From positions 162,510 to 226,509 of the forward strand of contig NZ_FQVL01000005.1 in assembly GCF_900129355.1 (NCBI RefSeq): DNA of 64,000 bases. The letters are read 5' to 3'. This document shows, one piece after another, positions 7,461-15,685 of this stretch (the stretch's first letter is position 1; every line of letters starts with the position of its first letter). The position numbers and the translations under genes were made by a program. The notes under the pieces were generated by a model, which saw only the letters and a list, made by a program, of their open reading frames with translations, did no database searches and had not been told where the DNA came from. The stretch is from Seinonella peptonophila. Lineage in GTDB: Bacteria > Bacillota > Bacilli > Thermoactinomycetales > Thermoactinomycetaceae.

Positions 7461-10292
7461 TTAATCTTTTTTATCATTCTTATCTTTTTTTCCATCTTCA
7501 CCTACAGAGATATTTTTGGCAACTGAGCCAGCTTCATTGGCTCCTGATTGTCCCGCTACTTCACGAGTGACTCGTTCCACAATCTGTACAGTCTCTTCAT
7601 TATTAAACTCTTGATCAATCATTTGCTGGAATTGCTGATTTACTTGAGCTTGAGTCGTTTTATTAACGGTTTGATTAAAGTTTTGTTGTTGCGTTTGGTT
7701 TGTGTTGGACAAGCCCCCAGCATTCACTGTATTATTCCCAGCACCTGTTACTTGCTGTGGGTTTACTTGTACATTGATCGGTTGTGAAGAATTGGGTATA
7801 TGTCCTGAGCCGCCGCTTCCTCCTTCACGGATAATTTCTCTCGTATGTGTTCCACCGGAACTTGGCGATTGAATTATTCCGCTAGAAGAAGAACTGGATT
7901 GAGTAGGCATCTTCACATTTTGCGTTACGTGTGTAACATCGCCTGCTTTGTTGATGTGATTATGAATTTGCTGCGTTATATGTTGCTGTACATTTCCCGA
8001 TGAAGGCGTATGAACGCCACCAGTTTGAATAGGCGTTGGGATTGACCCTCGAGAAACAATGCTATCGGATGTTGGTACATGCGATGATCCTGATCCTCCA
8101 CTAAAATGAGTCGGTACACTATGTCCAGTACTTGGAGTCGACGTCACATGTTGCGTGGTTTGCTGAATATTGGTTCGAGAATTCGTTTCGTACTCGGTCT
8201 GAGGAGTACTCATATTCATTGCTGAGCCACCACTATAAGTTGCGTTTCCACTAGCAAATGTAGTTCCAACATCTGTTCGGGTTGATGGCGTACCATTACC
8301 CAACTCCCAGTCGGTATCGACTACACCTCGTCGTGATAAACGGGCAGACTCACCTGTCTGTTCATCTCCAGTAATTGGATTTCCTTTGTTGTCAACATCG
8401 AAGAGCGTTTCTTGTTGGTAACGCGTGCGTAGTGTTCTTAGACGCTCTTGATTTTCACCTTCTGGCATAGGTTGTTGTTGACCACCTTGCGGAGTAGGGT
8501 CTGGCGTAGGTCCTCTACGAGGTCCTCCACCACCTCCGCCTGAGTCGCCATTATCATCATTGCCACCATCATCAATTCCACCTTGAGGATATTGCTGATT
8601 GGGCGGAGGTTGAGGTACTTCACCAGGATTTTCCCTGTCAGAGTTCATTGGATCATCTGATTCACCGCTTCGTCTCTCTGCTGCACTCTCAGCGGCAGCA
8701 CCAAGCATTTTTGACAACGGACCTGAACCAAATTGTTTTAAACCTTGAGCCAGCATGGGTGTTCCTGTTGCTACTCCGGCAGCCGCTGCCGCACCCAAAG
8801 CTGCTGTTTTCCCAGTTTCGATCAAAGTATCCTTGATCTGATAAGCTGTTTGTTTTCCTTTGTCGTACAATTGGTCTTCTACTGTCTTTAGCATATCCAT
8901 TGATAATGCGGGGAACATTCCAAAAAAGGTTTTTCGTAAGGCAAAGAACGCCATCATCAAACAAATCTGACCAAAAATGGCTTCTAACCAGTTACTAGTT
9001 GCAGCATAGATGGCCTCTTGCATCAACAATAAAGCCACCAATAGCTGGGCAACCACAATCTTATATAAAGCAGCCCCTAACACGGCTCGCACCCAGCCCA
9101 TAAGTGCTTGTCCACCATAATCAGGCACCATTGCGATCAAAAAGACCAAAGGTGAGACAATGGCTAGCAAAAACATCAAAATCTGTGCAATCACAACCGT
9201 TCCTGAAATCGCCAGTAAAAATGCGCCATATGCTGTCCCAATCGTAAAAGTGAGAAAGACAACGAAAAAGCGAAATGGAATTCCAGCGGGTGATTTGGAA
9301 ACCAAGATCGGATCGCCTGCATGAATATCTGCCTTATCTCCAGGCGCAAGTTTGTTCCAACCTTCTCTTAAAAAGCCACCAATTTCCTTTAATTTATTTG
9401 CTACATCTTGAAGCTTTTCTGTTACTGGATTGGCATTAGCTGTTAACTGATCTTTAGTTTTATTGTATACCCAACTTTGATGGGGTCGTGCCCAATTTCC
9501 TTTTTGACTTTCAGGTGCATATTCACCAAATTCCGCAAACTGCCAAGGGATCAATAGGTTATATTCAAAGAAACGGTCGGAAATATTGAGAAAAGCATTT
9601 TTACCTGGATCACTACTATATGTTTTTAGTTTCCCAGTTGATGCACCAAATGTTCCATAAGCCTGAAGTACAATGTCGGAACCAGTCTTTCCTAATTGAA
9701 TAAGTCCTGAGATAATCGGCTGCATATTAAACAAGATCGTTAGCGCGATGATTAAGTTGGCAATGACTTGCAACAGTTTCCCAGCTACATCTTCATTCCG
9801 TCCAAAAGAGAAAAGTAATGAAATGCCCAGGAAAAAGAGTGCGACTGTAAATAATTCACCGAAAAATAGCTTTTCAGTTAGTATCTTGACAAATTCCCCT
9901 ACTGCGTCTGCAATCTTTTCAAACCCTGTATAATTAAAAGCCATCGAACTAATATAGATGACCAGCATGGCAGCACCTGCCATAAACTGCATACAGAGAC
10001 TTAAAATTTGATTGATAACCGGTAAGAAAGCCAATGCCCCAATCGTACTAGAAAAAATATCAGTTGAAAATTTATAGCTCCACATCGGATAGCGTTTAAA
10101 CAAAGGAGCATTTTGATCGGATCCAAATTTGATTCCAGCCATATCCCATGCATCGCCAGTAAATGGAAATAATGCGTTCCAAGGATTGATCGTTCCACTA
10201 TCAGCGTAGATGTTACCAACTGGAACAAAAAAGGCCATTCCCACACATAGGATCATGATCAAAACAAGAACGCGCTTCCAGTTCCCCTTCAA
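7461..10292 (-). CDS. VirB6/TcpH/ConG-like polytopic membrane protein of a T4SS-type module
   Basis: This is the probable inner-membrane channel component of a Gram-positive conjugation/type IV secretion machine. It is about 943 residues. An N-terminal signal-like helix (LVLIMILCVGMAFFVPVG) is followed by soluble and membrane parts; helix clusters lie near residues 85-125, 140-200 and 340-470. From about residue 530 to the end it is hydrophilic and low in complexity, very rich in Gly, Ser, Thr, Gln and Asn, and ends in a lysine/aspartate tail. I prefer the TTG at 10292, nine bases after AAAGGAG; the GTG at 10301 would touch that site. Membership in the VirB6-like group is inferred from topology, size and its place directly after a VirB4 gene. 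Confidence 0.75.
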   Translation of the reverse strand: MKGNWKRVLVLIMILCVGMAFFVPVGNIYADSGTINPWNALFPFTGDAWDMAGIKFGSDQNAPLFKRYPMWSYKFSTDIFSSTIGALAFLPVINQILSLCMQFMAGAAMLVIYISSMAFNYTGFEKIADAVGEFVKILTEKLFFGELFTVALFFLGISLLFSFGRNEDVAGKLLQVIANLIIALTILFNMQPIISGLIQLGKTGSDIVLQAYGTFGASTGKLKTYSSDPGKNAFLNISDRFFEYNLLIPWQFAEFGEYAPESQKGNWARPHQSWVYNKTKDQLTANANPVTEKLQDVANKLKEIGGFLREGWNKLAPGDKADIHAGDPILVSKSPAGIPFRFFVVFLTFTIGTAYGAFLLAISGTVVIAQILMFLLAIVSPLVFLIAMVPDYGGQALMGWVRAVLGAALYKIVVAQLLVALLLMQEAIYAATSNWLEAIFGQICLMMAFFALRKTFFGMFPALSMDMLKTVEDQLYDKGKQTAYQIKDTLIETGKTAALGAAAAAGVATGTPMLAQGLKQFGSGPLSKMLGAAAESAAERRSGESDDPMNSDRENPGEVPQPPPNQQYPQGGIDDGGNDDNGDSGGGGGGPRRGPTPDPTPQGGQQQPMPEGENQERLRTLRTRYQQETLFDVDNKGNPITGDEQTGESARLSRRGVVDTDWELGNGTPSTRTDVGTTFASGNATYSGGSAMNMSTPQTEYETNSRTNIQQTTQHVTSTPSTGHSVPTHFSGGSGSSHVPTSDSIVSRGSIPTPIQTGGVHTPSSGNVQQHITQQIHNHINKAGDVTHVTQNVKMPTQSSSSSSGIIQSPSSGGTHTREIIREGGSGGSGHIPNSSQPINVQVNPQQVTGAGNNTVNAGGLSNTNQTQQQNFNQTVNKTTQAQVNQQFQQMIDQEFNNEETVQIVERVTREVAGQSGANEAGSVAKNISVGEDGKKDKNDKKD

Positions 10293-10360
10293 GATGTTCA
10301 CTCCTTTCAGTGCAAATGAAGACAGGTAGCAAGCAAAATTTACTTGCTACTCATCATCCA

Positions 10361-13051
10361 TTACTGCTGTGCTTGTGCAGGGGGCTTGATCTGCGGCTGT
10401 GATTGCATGGAAGGTCCTCCGATTTGTCCTGGCACTTGTTGCCCCTGTAGCTTTGCAATCTCTTCCTGTGTACGCATAGTTCGGAAGTGACCAAATTTTT
10501 CTTCGCGAATTCTTAAAATTTCAGGGTCTGAAGTATTAAAGCAACGATAGAGAGCAGGATCAACTTGCTGGAGATTAAATCGAACTAAACCAACGTTACC
10601 ATTGAAGTCTCTCATCATAAATGAGCCAGAACCCATTACCGTACGATCCCTCAGCAGCTCTACATTTGACTTCACTGCTGGAATCCCAAGTAAATCACAA
10701 CCCTTAATCGCTTCTGCACGGTCATCAAGACGATATAAAAATCGGTTGGTAACGTTACTCCGTACCTCACCGCCACCATCTTCCTCACTACTATCTTCAT
10801 CTAAGTTCAGGTCACGGGCATTATGCAGACAGAGGATGACATTATTACGCTTTGAACGTCCTGTCCGCAATAAGATCCGTAACATGGAGGCACCTTCTTT
10901 ATCATCCGTGATAAAGTACGCTTCATCGATAAAAACAGTTCGATAACCAATTTCCTCATCAGCGAATTCACGTGCTAGATCAAGCACCGCCATAAAGACC
11001 ACTTTACGAATCCGAGTATCTGTACTCTCATCTTGGTTTGTCCCTGACAATAAACCTTGAACTTGTAAGATGGTTAATTGTTTGGATAGATCGACTGGTT
11101 GGTTGGTTCCATCATTAAATAGAAGTCTTGATAATCCTGAGCGTGAACGCATCTTCAGGGTAGAGTGAATATCAGCAGCAGCATAATCGATTTTATCTTT
11201 TAATGAAGGATGGAAGTCCCATCGTGCTCTACCTTCTAAGTAATCATGCATCTTTTCTACTACACGCATCATATTAGGCTGAATTCGATTGCTTTCTTCC
11301 ACAACTTCATTCACTACATGATCGATCACTTTCTCATATATGCTATCATTTCGACGGTTCGCCATGTAGTTAATAATCTCTTTTGCTGAAGCAATTGCAG
11401 TGGTGTCTGTAATCTGATTTCTCACACGAGCAAGTGGATCTAATTTCCCTTGGTCATCAATTGATTCCTTTAGCGTCACCACATTGGTAACAGGGTGCAG
11501 ATAAGGTAGTTCATAAGGCCAATGCCAACGCTCATTCTTCGGATCGAATATTAGAGCCTTTGCTCCACGCATGAGTTCCTGGTGAACAATATAATTTCCT
11601 AGAACGGATTTACCACCACCGGGCGCTCCTTGAATCAAACAAGAACCTGTGGAGGCTCGTCTCGAATCTTCAGAACCTCGTCTTGGATTAAGCAAGACTG
11701 GATAGAGCTCTTGCAAACCTGTATATCCAATTAAAAATCCATATGGATCACCTAGTTTAGTTGATGCAATCGGCATGGTTGCTGCTAGCCACTCTGTGGT
11801 TAAACGCAGGAAATATTGATAACCCGTCTTCTTTGGAAAACCGGGTAATGTATTATAAAATAATTGTTTTTGTTGTAGGACAGGAACTTGTAATTCGTAG
11901 TTGCGAAGTGCTTTTGAAATTTCTTCCCTATTCGATACGACTTGCTCTGGCGTTTCACCCCAAGTACAGATCGTAATCGTCGTCTTAAACATCGGATGTT
12001 CCGTTTCATCCAGATACTCCTGTAATGCCCTTGATTCGCCAAGTACTTCCCGTGTCTTCTTCGAAACCTCTTGCTTTCGCTGCATCTCTTTTCCAGCTTT
12101 TCCACGTGAGAGATAGCGACTTGTGTTTAGCTTCCATCGAACATCCTCTGGACTAATCGGTTGAAACTGAACACATACTTCAACAGGACAAGGAACAAGC
12201 TCTTGGATCACCTTAAAGATCGTCGTATCACCTGGATAGGTGCCCATTCCTTTCGGCAAACGGGAGACGCACATAAATGAAAAGTATCCACTCTTCACTC
12301 CCTCAGGAAACCCTTTTTCAAACCGCAACATGCCAGGAACCGCTTTTTTATCCAGCGCAACATCGGTAAATGCTTTCATCACTTCAACAGGGGAAGCCGA
12401 TAACAGCTCGCCAGAATCCTCAATATAATCTTCATTCGATAAACGTGCTGGGTCGATTCCACGCATTGCACAACGACTGACTAACCAATCTACTTCGATC
12501 TGCCTCAATCGACGCAGGCTGATAAAACGATTAAAGAAGGTGAAAACTTGTTCTTCTTTCTCCTTAAATCCTTCCCATTCACTTTTAGCTAGAGTAAATG
12601 GTTCACCACCCAGCGCATGCTGTGTTTTCTTAGATAAGTCGCGGAAAGTCTCCGCAATCGTTTTCGCTATTTCTTTAAAAGCAGAGCCTGATTCTTGTTC
12701 TACAAATATAATCATATACATTCGATATTTATAGGGAATTTGTCTGATATGCGCGGCCATTCGTTGAACGCCATGAAGAAAGCTTTCTTGCAGCACTTCA
12801 GGAGTTTTTGCTCCCTTCATCAAGTCATCAACGGGATCATATGGGGTGGGGGCCATTAGAAACATGCCTGAGTAATACATTTTTGAAATGGCTTGTTGAA
12901 ATTGAGAGAGGAATAATTGATAGTCATCCATCTTCTTAAAATCGAAATGAATCGGTTCTAGTTCATAACAGGCTGCAGCATGGTATCTTCCGGCTTTGGT
13001 AACAATCAAGTTGTCCCTTTTCAACACAAGAGGGCTTTCAAGTTTTGCCAT
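10361..13051 (-). CDS. VirB4/TcpF/ConE-like ATPase of a T4SS-type module
   Basis: An 896-residue cytoplasmic AAA+ ATPase that energises assembly or transport in conjugative systems. The Walker A motif GAPGGGKSVLGN is near residue 475 and the Walker B TVFIDEAYFI near 705. The C-terminal part includes LLRTGRSKRNNVILCLHNA, as in the HerA/VirB4 fold. The N-terminal 400 residues match the VirB4 N-domain by position only. The last 30 residues are Gln/Pro-rich. It starts two bases after the TcpE-like stop, so it is co-translated with tcpC-D-E and followed by the VirB6-like gene, the same order as in pCW3 and ICEBs1. Confidence 0.9.
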   Translation of the reverse strand: MAKLESPLVLKRDNLIVTKAGRYHAAACYELEPIHFDFKKMDDYQLFLSQFQQAISKMYYSGMFLMAPTPYDPVDDLMKGAKTPEVLQESFLHGVQRMAAHIRQIPYKYRMYMIIFVEQESGSAFKEIAKTIAETFRDLSKKTQHALGGEPFTLAKSEWEGFKEKEEQVFTFFNRFISLRRLRQIEVDWLVSRCAMRGIDPARLSNEDYIEDSGELLSASPVEVMKAFTDVALDKKAVPGMLRFEKGFPEGVKSGYFSFMCVSRLPKGMGTYPGDTTIFKVIQELVPCPVEVCVQFQPISPEDVRWKLNTSRYLSRGKAGKEMQRKQEVSKKTREVLGESRALQEYLDETEHPMFKTTITICTWGETPEQVVSNREEISKALRNYELQVPVLQQKQLFYNTLPGFPKKTGYQYFLRLTTEWLAATMPIASTKLGDPYGFLIGYTGLQELYPVLLNPRRGSEDSRRASTGSCLIQGAPGGGKSVLGNYIVHQELMRGAKALIFDPKNERWHWPYELPYLHPVTNVVTLKESIDDQGKLDPLARVRNQITDTTAIASAKEIINYMANRRNDSIYEKVIDHVVNEVVEESNRIQPNMMRVVEKMHDYLEGRARWDFHPSLKDKIDYAAADIHSTLKMRSRSGLSRLLFNDGTNQPVDLSKQLTILQVQGLLSGTNQDESTDTRIRKVVFMAVLDLAREFADEEIGYRTVFIDEAYFITDDKEGASMLRILLRTGRSKRNNVILCLHNARDLNLDEDSSEEDGGGEVRSNVTNRFLYRLDDRAEAIKGCDLLGIPAVKSNVELLRDRTVMGSGSFMMRDFNGNVGLVRFNLQQVDPALYRCFNTSDPEILRIREEKFGHFRTMRTQEEIAKLQGQQVPGQIGGPSMQSQPQIKPPAQAQQ

Positions 13052-13053
13052 CG

Positions 13054-13461
13054 CTAATCCTCCTCTCCTCTCAAGTTGGCCTGCACCTGTTCCAAAACAT
13101 TACCTTCGTCAAAAGGTGTAAAACGATCACGAGACAGCTTCTCCATGGTTAAGATGATAATCCATCGCCAAAATCCGACGCCATCTCGCTTTGTTAATTT
13201 GATAATAGCAAATGGTGCTGCAACAGGAAAGATGACATATTGAACAATATAAAATTGTTGATCCCATAGCCACTGATAAAACGTTTGCACAATGGGGATA
13301 TAACCGAGCAGCAACATGACCAGCTCAATCGCTAAAGTTAGAGAAAGCCAGTCAATGATAAATGACTTGGCTGATTCTCCCAGAAATTGAAGGTCAAATG
13401 CATTATTATATGAGCGAATCTGCAATGGCTGCATATCGGATTCATACTCTTGTTTTGCCAT
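13054..13461 (-). CDS. TcpE/ConD-like conjugation membrane protein
   Basis: A 135-residue protein with two closely spaced hydrophobic helices near residues 40-60 and 70-95. The N-terminal RSYNNAFDLQF resembles the basic, aromatic segment that precedes the helices in the TcpE family. The conserved-looking KLTKRDGVGFWRWIIILTMEKL segment follows. TcpE proteins are small inner-membrane parts of Gram-positive T4SS-like machines. It lies between the TcpD-like gene and the VirB4 gene, exactly where TcpE is expected. Confidence 0.8.
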   Translation of the reverse strand: MAKQEYESDMQPLQIRSYNNAFDLQFLGESAKSFIIDWLSLTLAIELVMLLLGYIPIVQTFYQWLWDQQFYIVQYVIFPVAAPFAIIKLTKRDGVGFWRWIIILTMEKLSRDRFTPFDEGNVLEQVQANLRGEED

Positions 13462-13494
13462 TATGCATTCCCTCCAACGACTCGATTATTTTTG

Positions 13495-13773
13495 CTAAAA
13501 TTTGCCTTGGAACGTTTTCTGTGTCAACTCTTTGATGATATTCATGATCATATTACGGAAATCTTCTTCTGTAACAAAGGCTAAGGTGACACCACCAAGA
13601 ACAATACGGGTGACAGATGCCCAGACATCTCCTTCTTGCGCTGCTTTGATAGCCGTCCAACCGATAAAACCAATTCCTACGATCCGTAACCCCATAATCA
13701 TTGCACCCATAAATCCCGTACTTTCATCTAATAACATCATCGCATAATTCATAATGGTTGCCATCATTGACAT
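13495..13773 (-). CDS. TcpD/ConC-like small membrane protein
   Basis: A 92-residue hydrophobic protein with two predicted helices (near residues 20-40 and 52-68), matching the size and topology of TcpD/ConC. The frame can be read 10 codons further upstream, but GGAGGTG lies six bases before the ATG at 13773 (MSMMATIMNYA), which also avoids overlap with tcpC. Sequence recognition alone is weak for such a small protein; the gene order tcpC-D-E carries the call. Confidence 0.7.
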   Translation of the reverse strand: MSMMATIMNYAMMLLDESTGFMGAMIMGLRIVGIGFIGWTAIKAAQEGDVWASVTRIVLGGVTLAFVTEEDFRNMIMNIIKELTQKTFQGKF

Positions 13774-13774
13774 G

Positions 13775-14773
13775 CTAAGCACCTCCATCTGTTTTCGATA
13801 CATATAGCGGTATATAAGGTTCTGTCTTCTCTATATACCACCGATTACTATTTTTAGTCATGTAAATTTTAAATGATTGTAACATTTGCATCCCATCAAC
13901 TTTTGCATCTACAGATGCTTCTATCATTACTTTATTGGGATTATCTTTTTGTACTTCATATAATTTCGTGTCTCTGATTTGAACCAATTGCCCTGTTTTT
14001 AAGGTGTTTCGTGGTTTTTGGTCAGCAAAATAAACACCGATTTTCTCTGGTGCCCCCCCATAAAACTCTGTTAAAAAGAGCTGAACATTTTTATTAATTG
14101 CTTCAGAGTCAGGTTGTGAAACATGCGCTTCTGTTTTTGAGGTAGCTTGATAGCTAGCTTTACCTGGGAATGGTAAGTAGATGGGTATACCTGTTACCCC
14201 ATACTTTCCTCCTGGTTCCCGTGTTAAAGGAACGTAAAGATAAACAGAACGAGCCTGATCTTGTGCAGTTGCTTTTACCCCAGCTTGAATGACTATTTGT
14301 ATCTCCTTATCTGATTTGACATTTACATCCCAAACCAGGTTCCAGTCTACAATTTGGCGTTTTAAAGTTGCTACATTTTCTGGAAATTGATAGCCAACCG
14401 CAAGATATTTAGACGCCATGGGTAGATCACCTGAAATCCAATGAAAGGCAAAGTTATTTGCATATGTGCCTGCACCTTGAAAATCAAAGGGAGCGATGTT
14501 GGAATTCGTCGTCGTCTCAGTCTTTTGATTGGAAGTCTCAGGAGGGAAAATTTCAGGCAAGACTGCTAACCGATAAGCGACAAAGACCAATGCCGCAGAA
14601 ATTAGCAACAATGCCCCATTAACATACAATTTAATAAGTGCATTTTTCGCTTTTTTCTTTTTGCCAACAACAGGTTGGACAATTCCGCTGCTAAGTGCTT
14701 TGGGCTCTTCTAATCGCTTTTGTTCACCTTGCGTTCGAAAAGCTTCTAGTAAATTTGTGTTTCGATCGACCAT
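13775..14773 (-). CDS. TcpC/ConB (VirB8-like) conjugation protein
   Basis: A 332-residue bitopic protein: a basic cytoplasmic N-terminus (GKKKKAKNALIK), one membrane helix at about residues 48-68, a Thr/Asn-rich linker, and an extracytoplasmic region. The latter looks like two NTF2-like TcpC domains (about 90-190 and 215-330), with the family-typical ANNFAFHWISGD segment near residue 105 and the second-domain region QLFLTEFYGG. TcpC is a scaffold essential for transfer in pCW3. The start is supported by AGGCAGGTG five bases upstream. It is the first gene of the five-gene module and lies just after a structured RNA and terminator. Confidence 0.85.
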   Translation of the reverse strand: MVDRNTNLLEAFRTQGEQKRLEEPKALSSGIVQPVVGKKKKAKNALIKLYVNGALLLISAALVFVAYRLAVLPEIFPPETSNQKTETTTNSNIAPFDFQGAGTYANNFAFHWISGDLPMASKYLAVGYQFPENVATLKRQIVDWNLVWDVNVKSDKEIQIVIQAGVKATAQDQARSVYLYVPLTREPGGKYGVTGIPIYLPFPGKASYQATSKTEAHVSQPDSEAINKNVQLFLTEFYGGAPEKIGVYFADQKPRNTLKTGQLVQIRDTKLYEVQKDNPNKVMIEASVDAKVDGMQMLQSFKIYMTKNSNRWYIEKTEPYIPLYVSKTDGGA

Positions 14774-14804
14774 CGTTGCACCTGCCTTTCAATCAAGAAG
14801 CAAC

Positions 14805-14842
14805 TCAATAAGGAAAGGGGATAGGTGATCACCTCTATCCCC
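14805..14842 (-). terminator. Intrinsic terminator/attenuator directly upstream of tcpC-like gene
   Basis: On the minus strand GGGGATAGAGGTGATCACCTATCCCC (26 bases in all, 14842-14817, one bulged base) folds as a 12-pair hairpin and is followed by TTTCCTTATT. It stands between the structured RNA and the tcpC start at 14773, so it can either end a small RNA or attenuate the tcp-like operon. The 5' arm can alternatively pair with seven bases at 14977-14983. Confidence 0.65.
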
Positions 14843-14869
14843 AAGTGTTGTGACGAGCTGTGAAGGAAG

Positions 14870-14995
14870 GTTGTTAGACCATACCTCGCAAAAGGCGCGA
14901 TTTTGTGACCACTAGAAGGCGTTATCGCGGAACGGCACGCAACACCAGTGGAACCTTTTACACAACTCCCTGGTCTGGGGATGTCCGTTCTCAAT
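14870..14995 (-). ncRNA. Candidate structured, possibly pseudoknotted RNA ahead of the tcp-like operon
   Basis: About 280 bases between sortase and tcpC hold no convincing gene. The minus-strand RNA has nested pairings: AGACC 14977-14973 with GGTCT 14880-14876, AAAAGG 14960-14955 with CCTTTT 14896-14891, CCACT 14952-14948 with AGTGG 14914-14910, and an inner GCG-ATAA-CGC hairpin at 14929-14920. GAACGG at 14991-14986 can pair with CCGTTC at 14936-14931, inside the nested helices, making a pseudoknot. ATCCCCA at 14983-14977 can pair with the terminator 5' arm. I do not recognise a known riboswitch class. An oriT-like region is the main alternative. Confidence 0.5.
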
Positions 14996-15054
14996 TTAAA
15001 AATACAGCCTCACCTTATCTATGAAGAAATCATGACGACTTCTTCTTTTATTCG

Positions 15055-15073
15055 TAGCCCTCCATTGGGGCTA
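15055..15073 (-). terminator. Short hairpin at the sortase stop codon
   Basis: TAGCCC and GGGCTA (six pairs, seven-base loop) overlap the sortase stop codon on the minus strand. No T-run follows directly, so termination is weak or absent and read-through towards the tcp-like genes is possible. Confidence 0.35.
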
Positions 15074-15676
15074 AATCTTTTCAGATTTGATTAATTCAGC
15101 TTGTATCACATAGCGTTGGGGAGCTGAACCGATCCAATTGAATGGATAACAGGTTGTCAATGTGAGGATTTGTTTTCCATGGTGAGAAACAATGACCGTT
15201 CTGTCATCATCATCAACAATCCAAGGCTTTTTATTAATACGATAGGTAAAGATACCTGCGGATGTTTTAACGATTAACTGATGACCTTGCTTTAATTTCC
15301 AAGCACTGCGGAATACAGTATCTCGATGTCCGCTAAGAACGGAATTATCATTTTCACCCGGTAACACACTACCTGAAAAATGACCAACGCCTTTTTCAAG
15401 CTGATCAGGATCTGTCCCTTCAACAATTGGCAACACTGCCTGAAAATCAGGTACAGATATAATCAGCTTTCCAAACTCCTCATCTGTCTTTGGTCTAACT
15501 CTATAGTCAGCGATAAAAGTTGTTTTTTGTTTGATATGTTTCTTCGTTTTTAATTCTTTTTCAACTGATGATTTGCTGTAGTCGCCAATCCAAAATTGAG
15601 GGAGATAATCATAAACAGAGTAAGCAATCATTGCTAGCCCAATTAGAACCAAGCATAATGATAACTTATTTCTCAT
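15071..15676 (-). CDS. Class D sortase
   Basis: A membrane-anchored cysteine transpeptidase that joins LPxTA-type surface proteins to peptidoglycan. The 201 residues start with a signal anchor (residues 5-25). The catalytic triad is visible: His in LSGHRDTVF near 115, Cys in TLTTCYPF near 176, and Arg in APQRYVIQAEL near 187. Size and the TLTTC motif fit class D (YhcS/SrtC of B. anthracis), which prefers LPNTA/LPxTA. Its neighbour 10 bases upstream encodes an LPKTA protein, the obvious substrate. The ribosome site (GTGGAAA) is weak, suggesting coupling to that gene. Confidence 0.92.
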   Translation of the reverse strand: MRNKLSLCLVLIGLAMIAYSVYDYLPQFWIGDYSKSSVEKELKTKKHIKQKTTFIADYRVRPKTDEEFGKLIISVPDFQAVLPIVEGTDPDQLEKGVGHFSGSVLPGENDNSVLSGHRDTVFRSAWKLKQGHQLIVKTSAGIFTYRINKKPWIVDDDDRTVIVSHHGKQILTLTTCYPFNWIGSAPQRYVIQAELIKSEKI

Positions 15677-15685
15677 GCGTTTCCA

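Noticed and set aside
14746..14994. 82-codon frame between tcpC and sortase
   Set aside because: No ribosome site, no recognisable features, overlaps tcpC and runs through the structured RNA and terminator stem.
14810..15010. Origin of transfer (oriT) of a conjugative element
   Set aside because: Inverted repeats are present, but there is no relaxase gene nearby and no nic-like sequence I can recognise; kept only as an alternative to the structured RNA.
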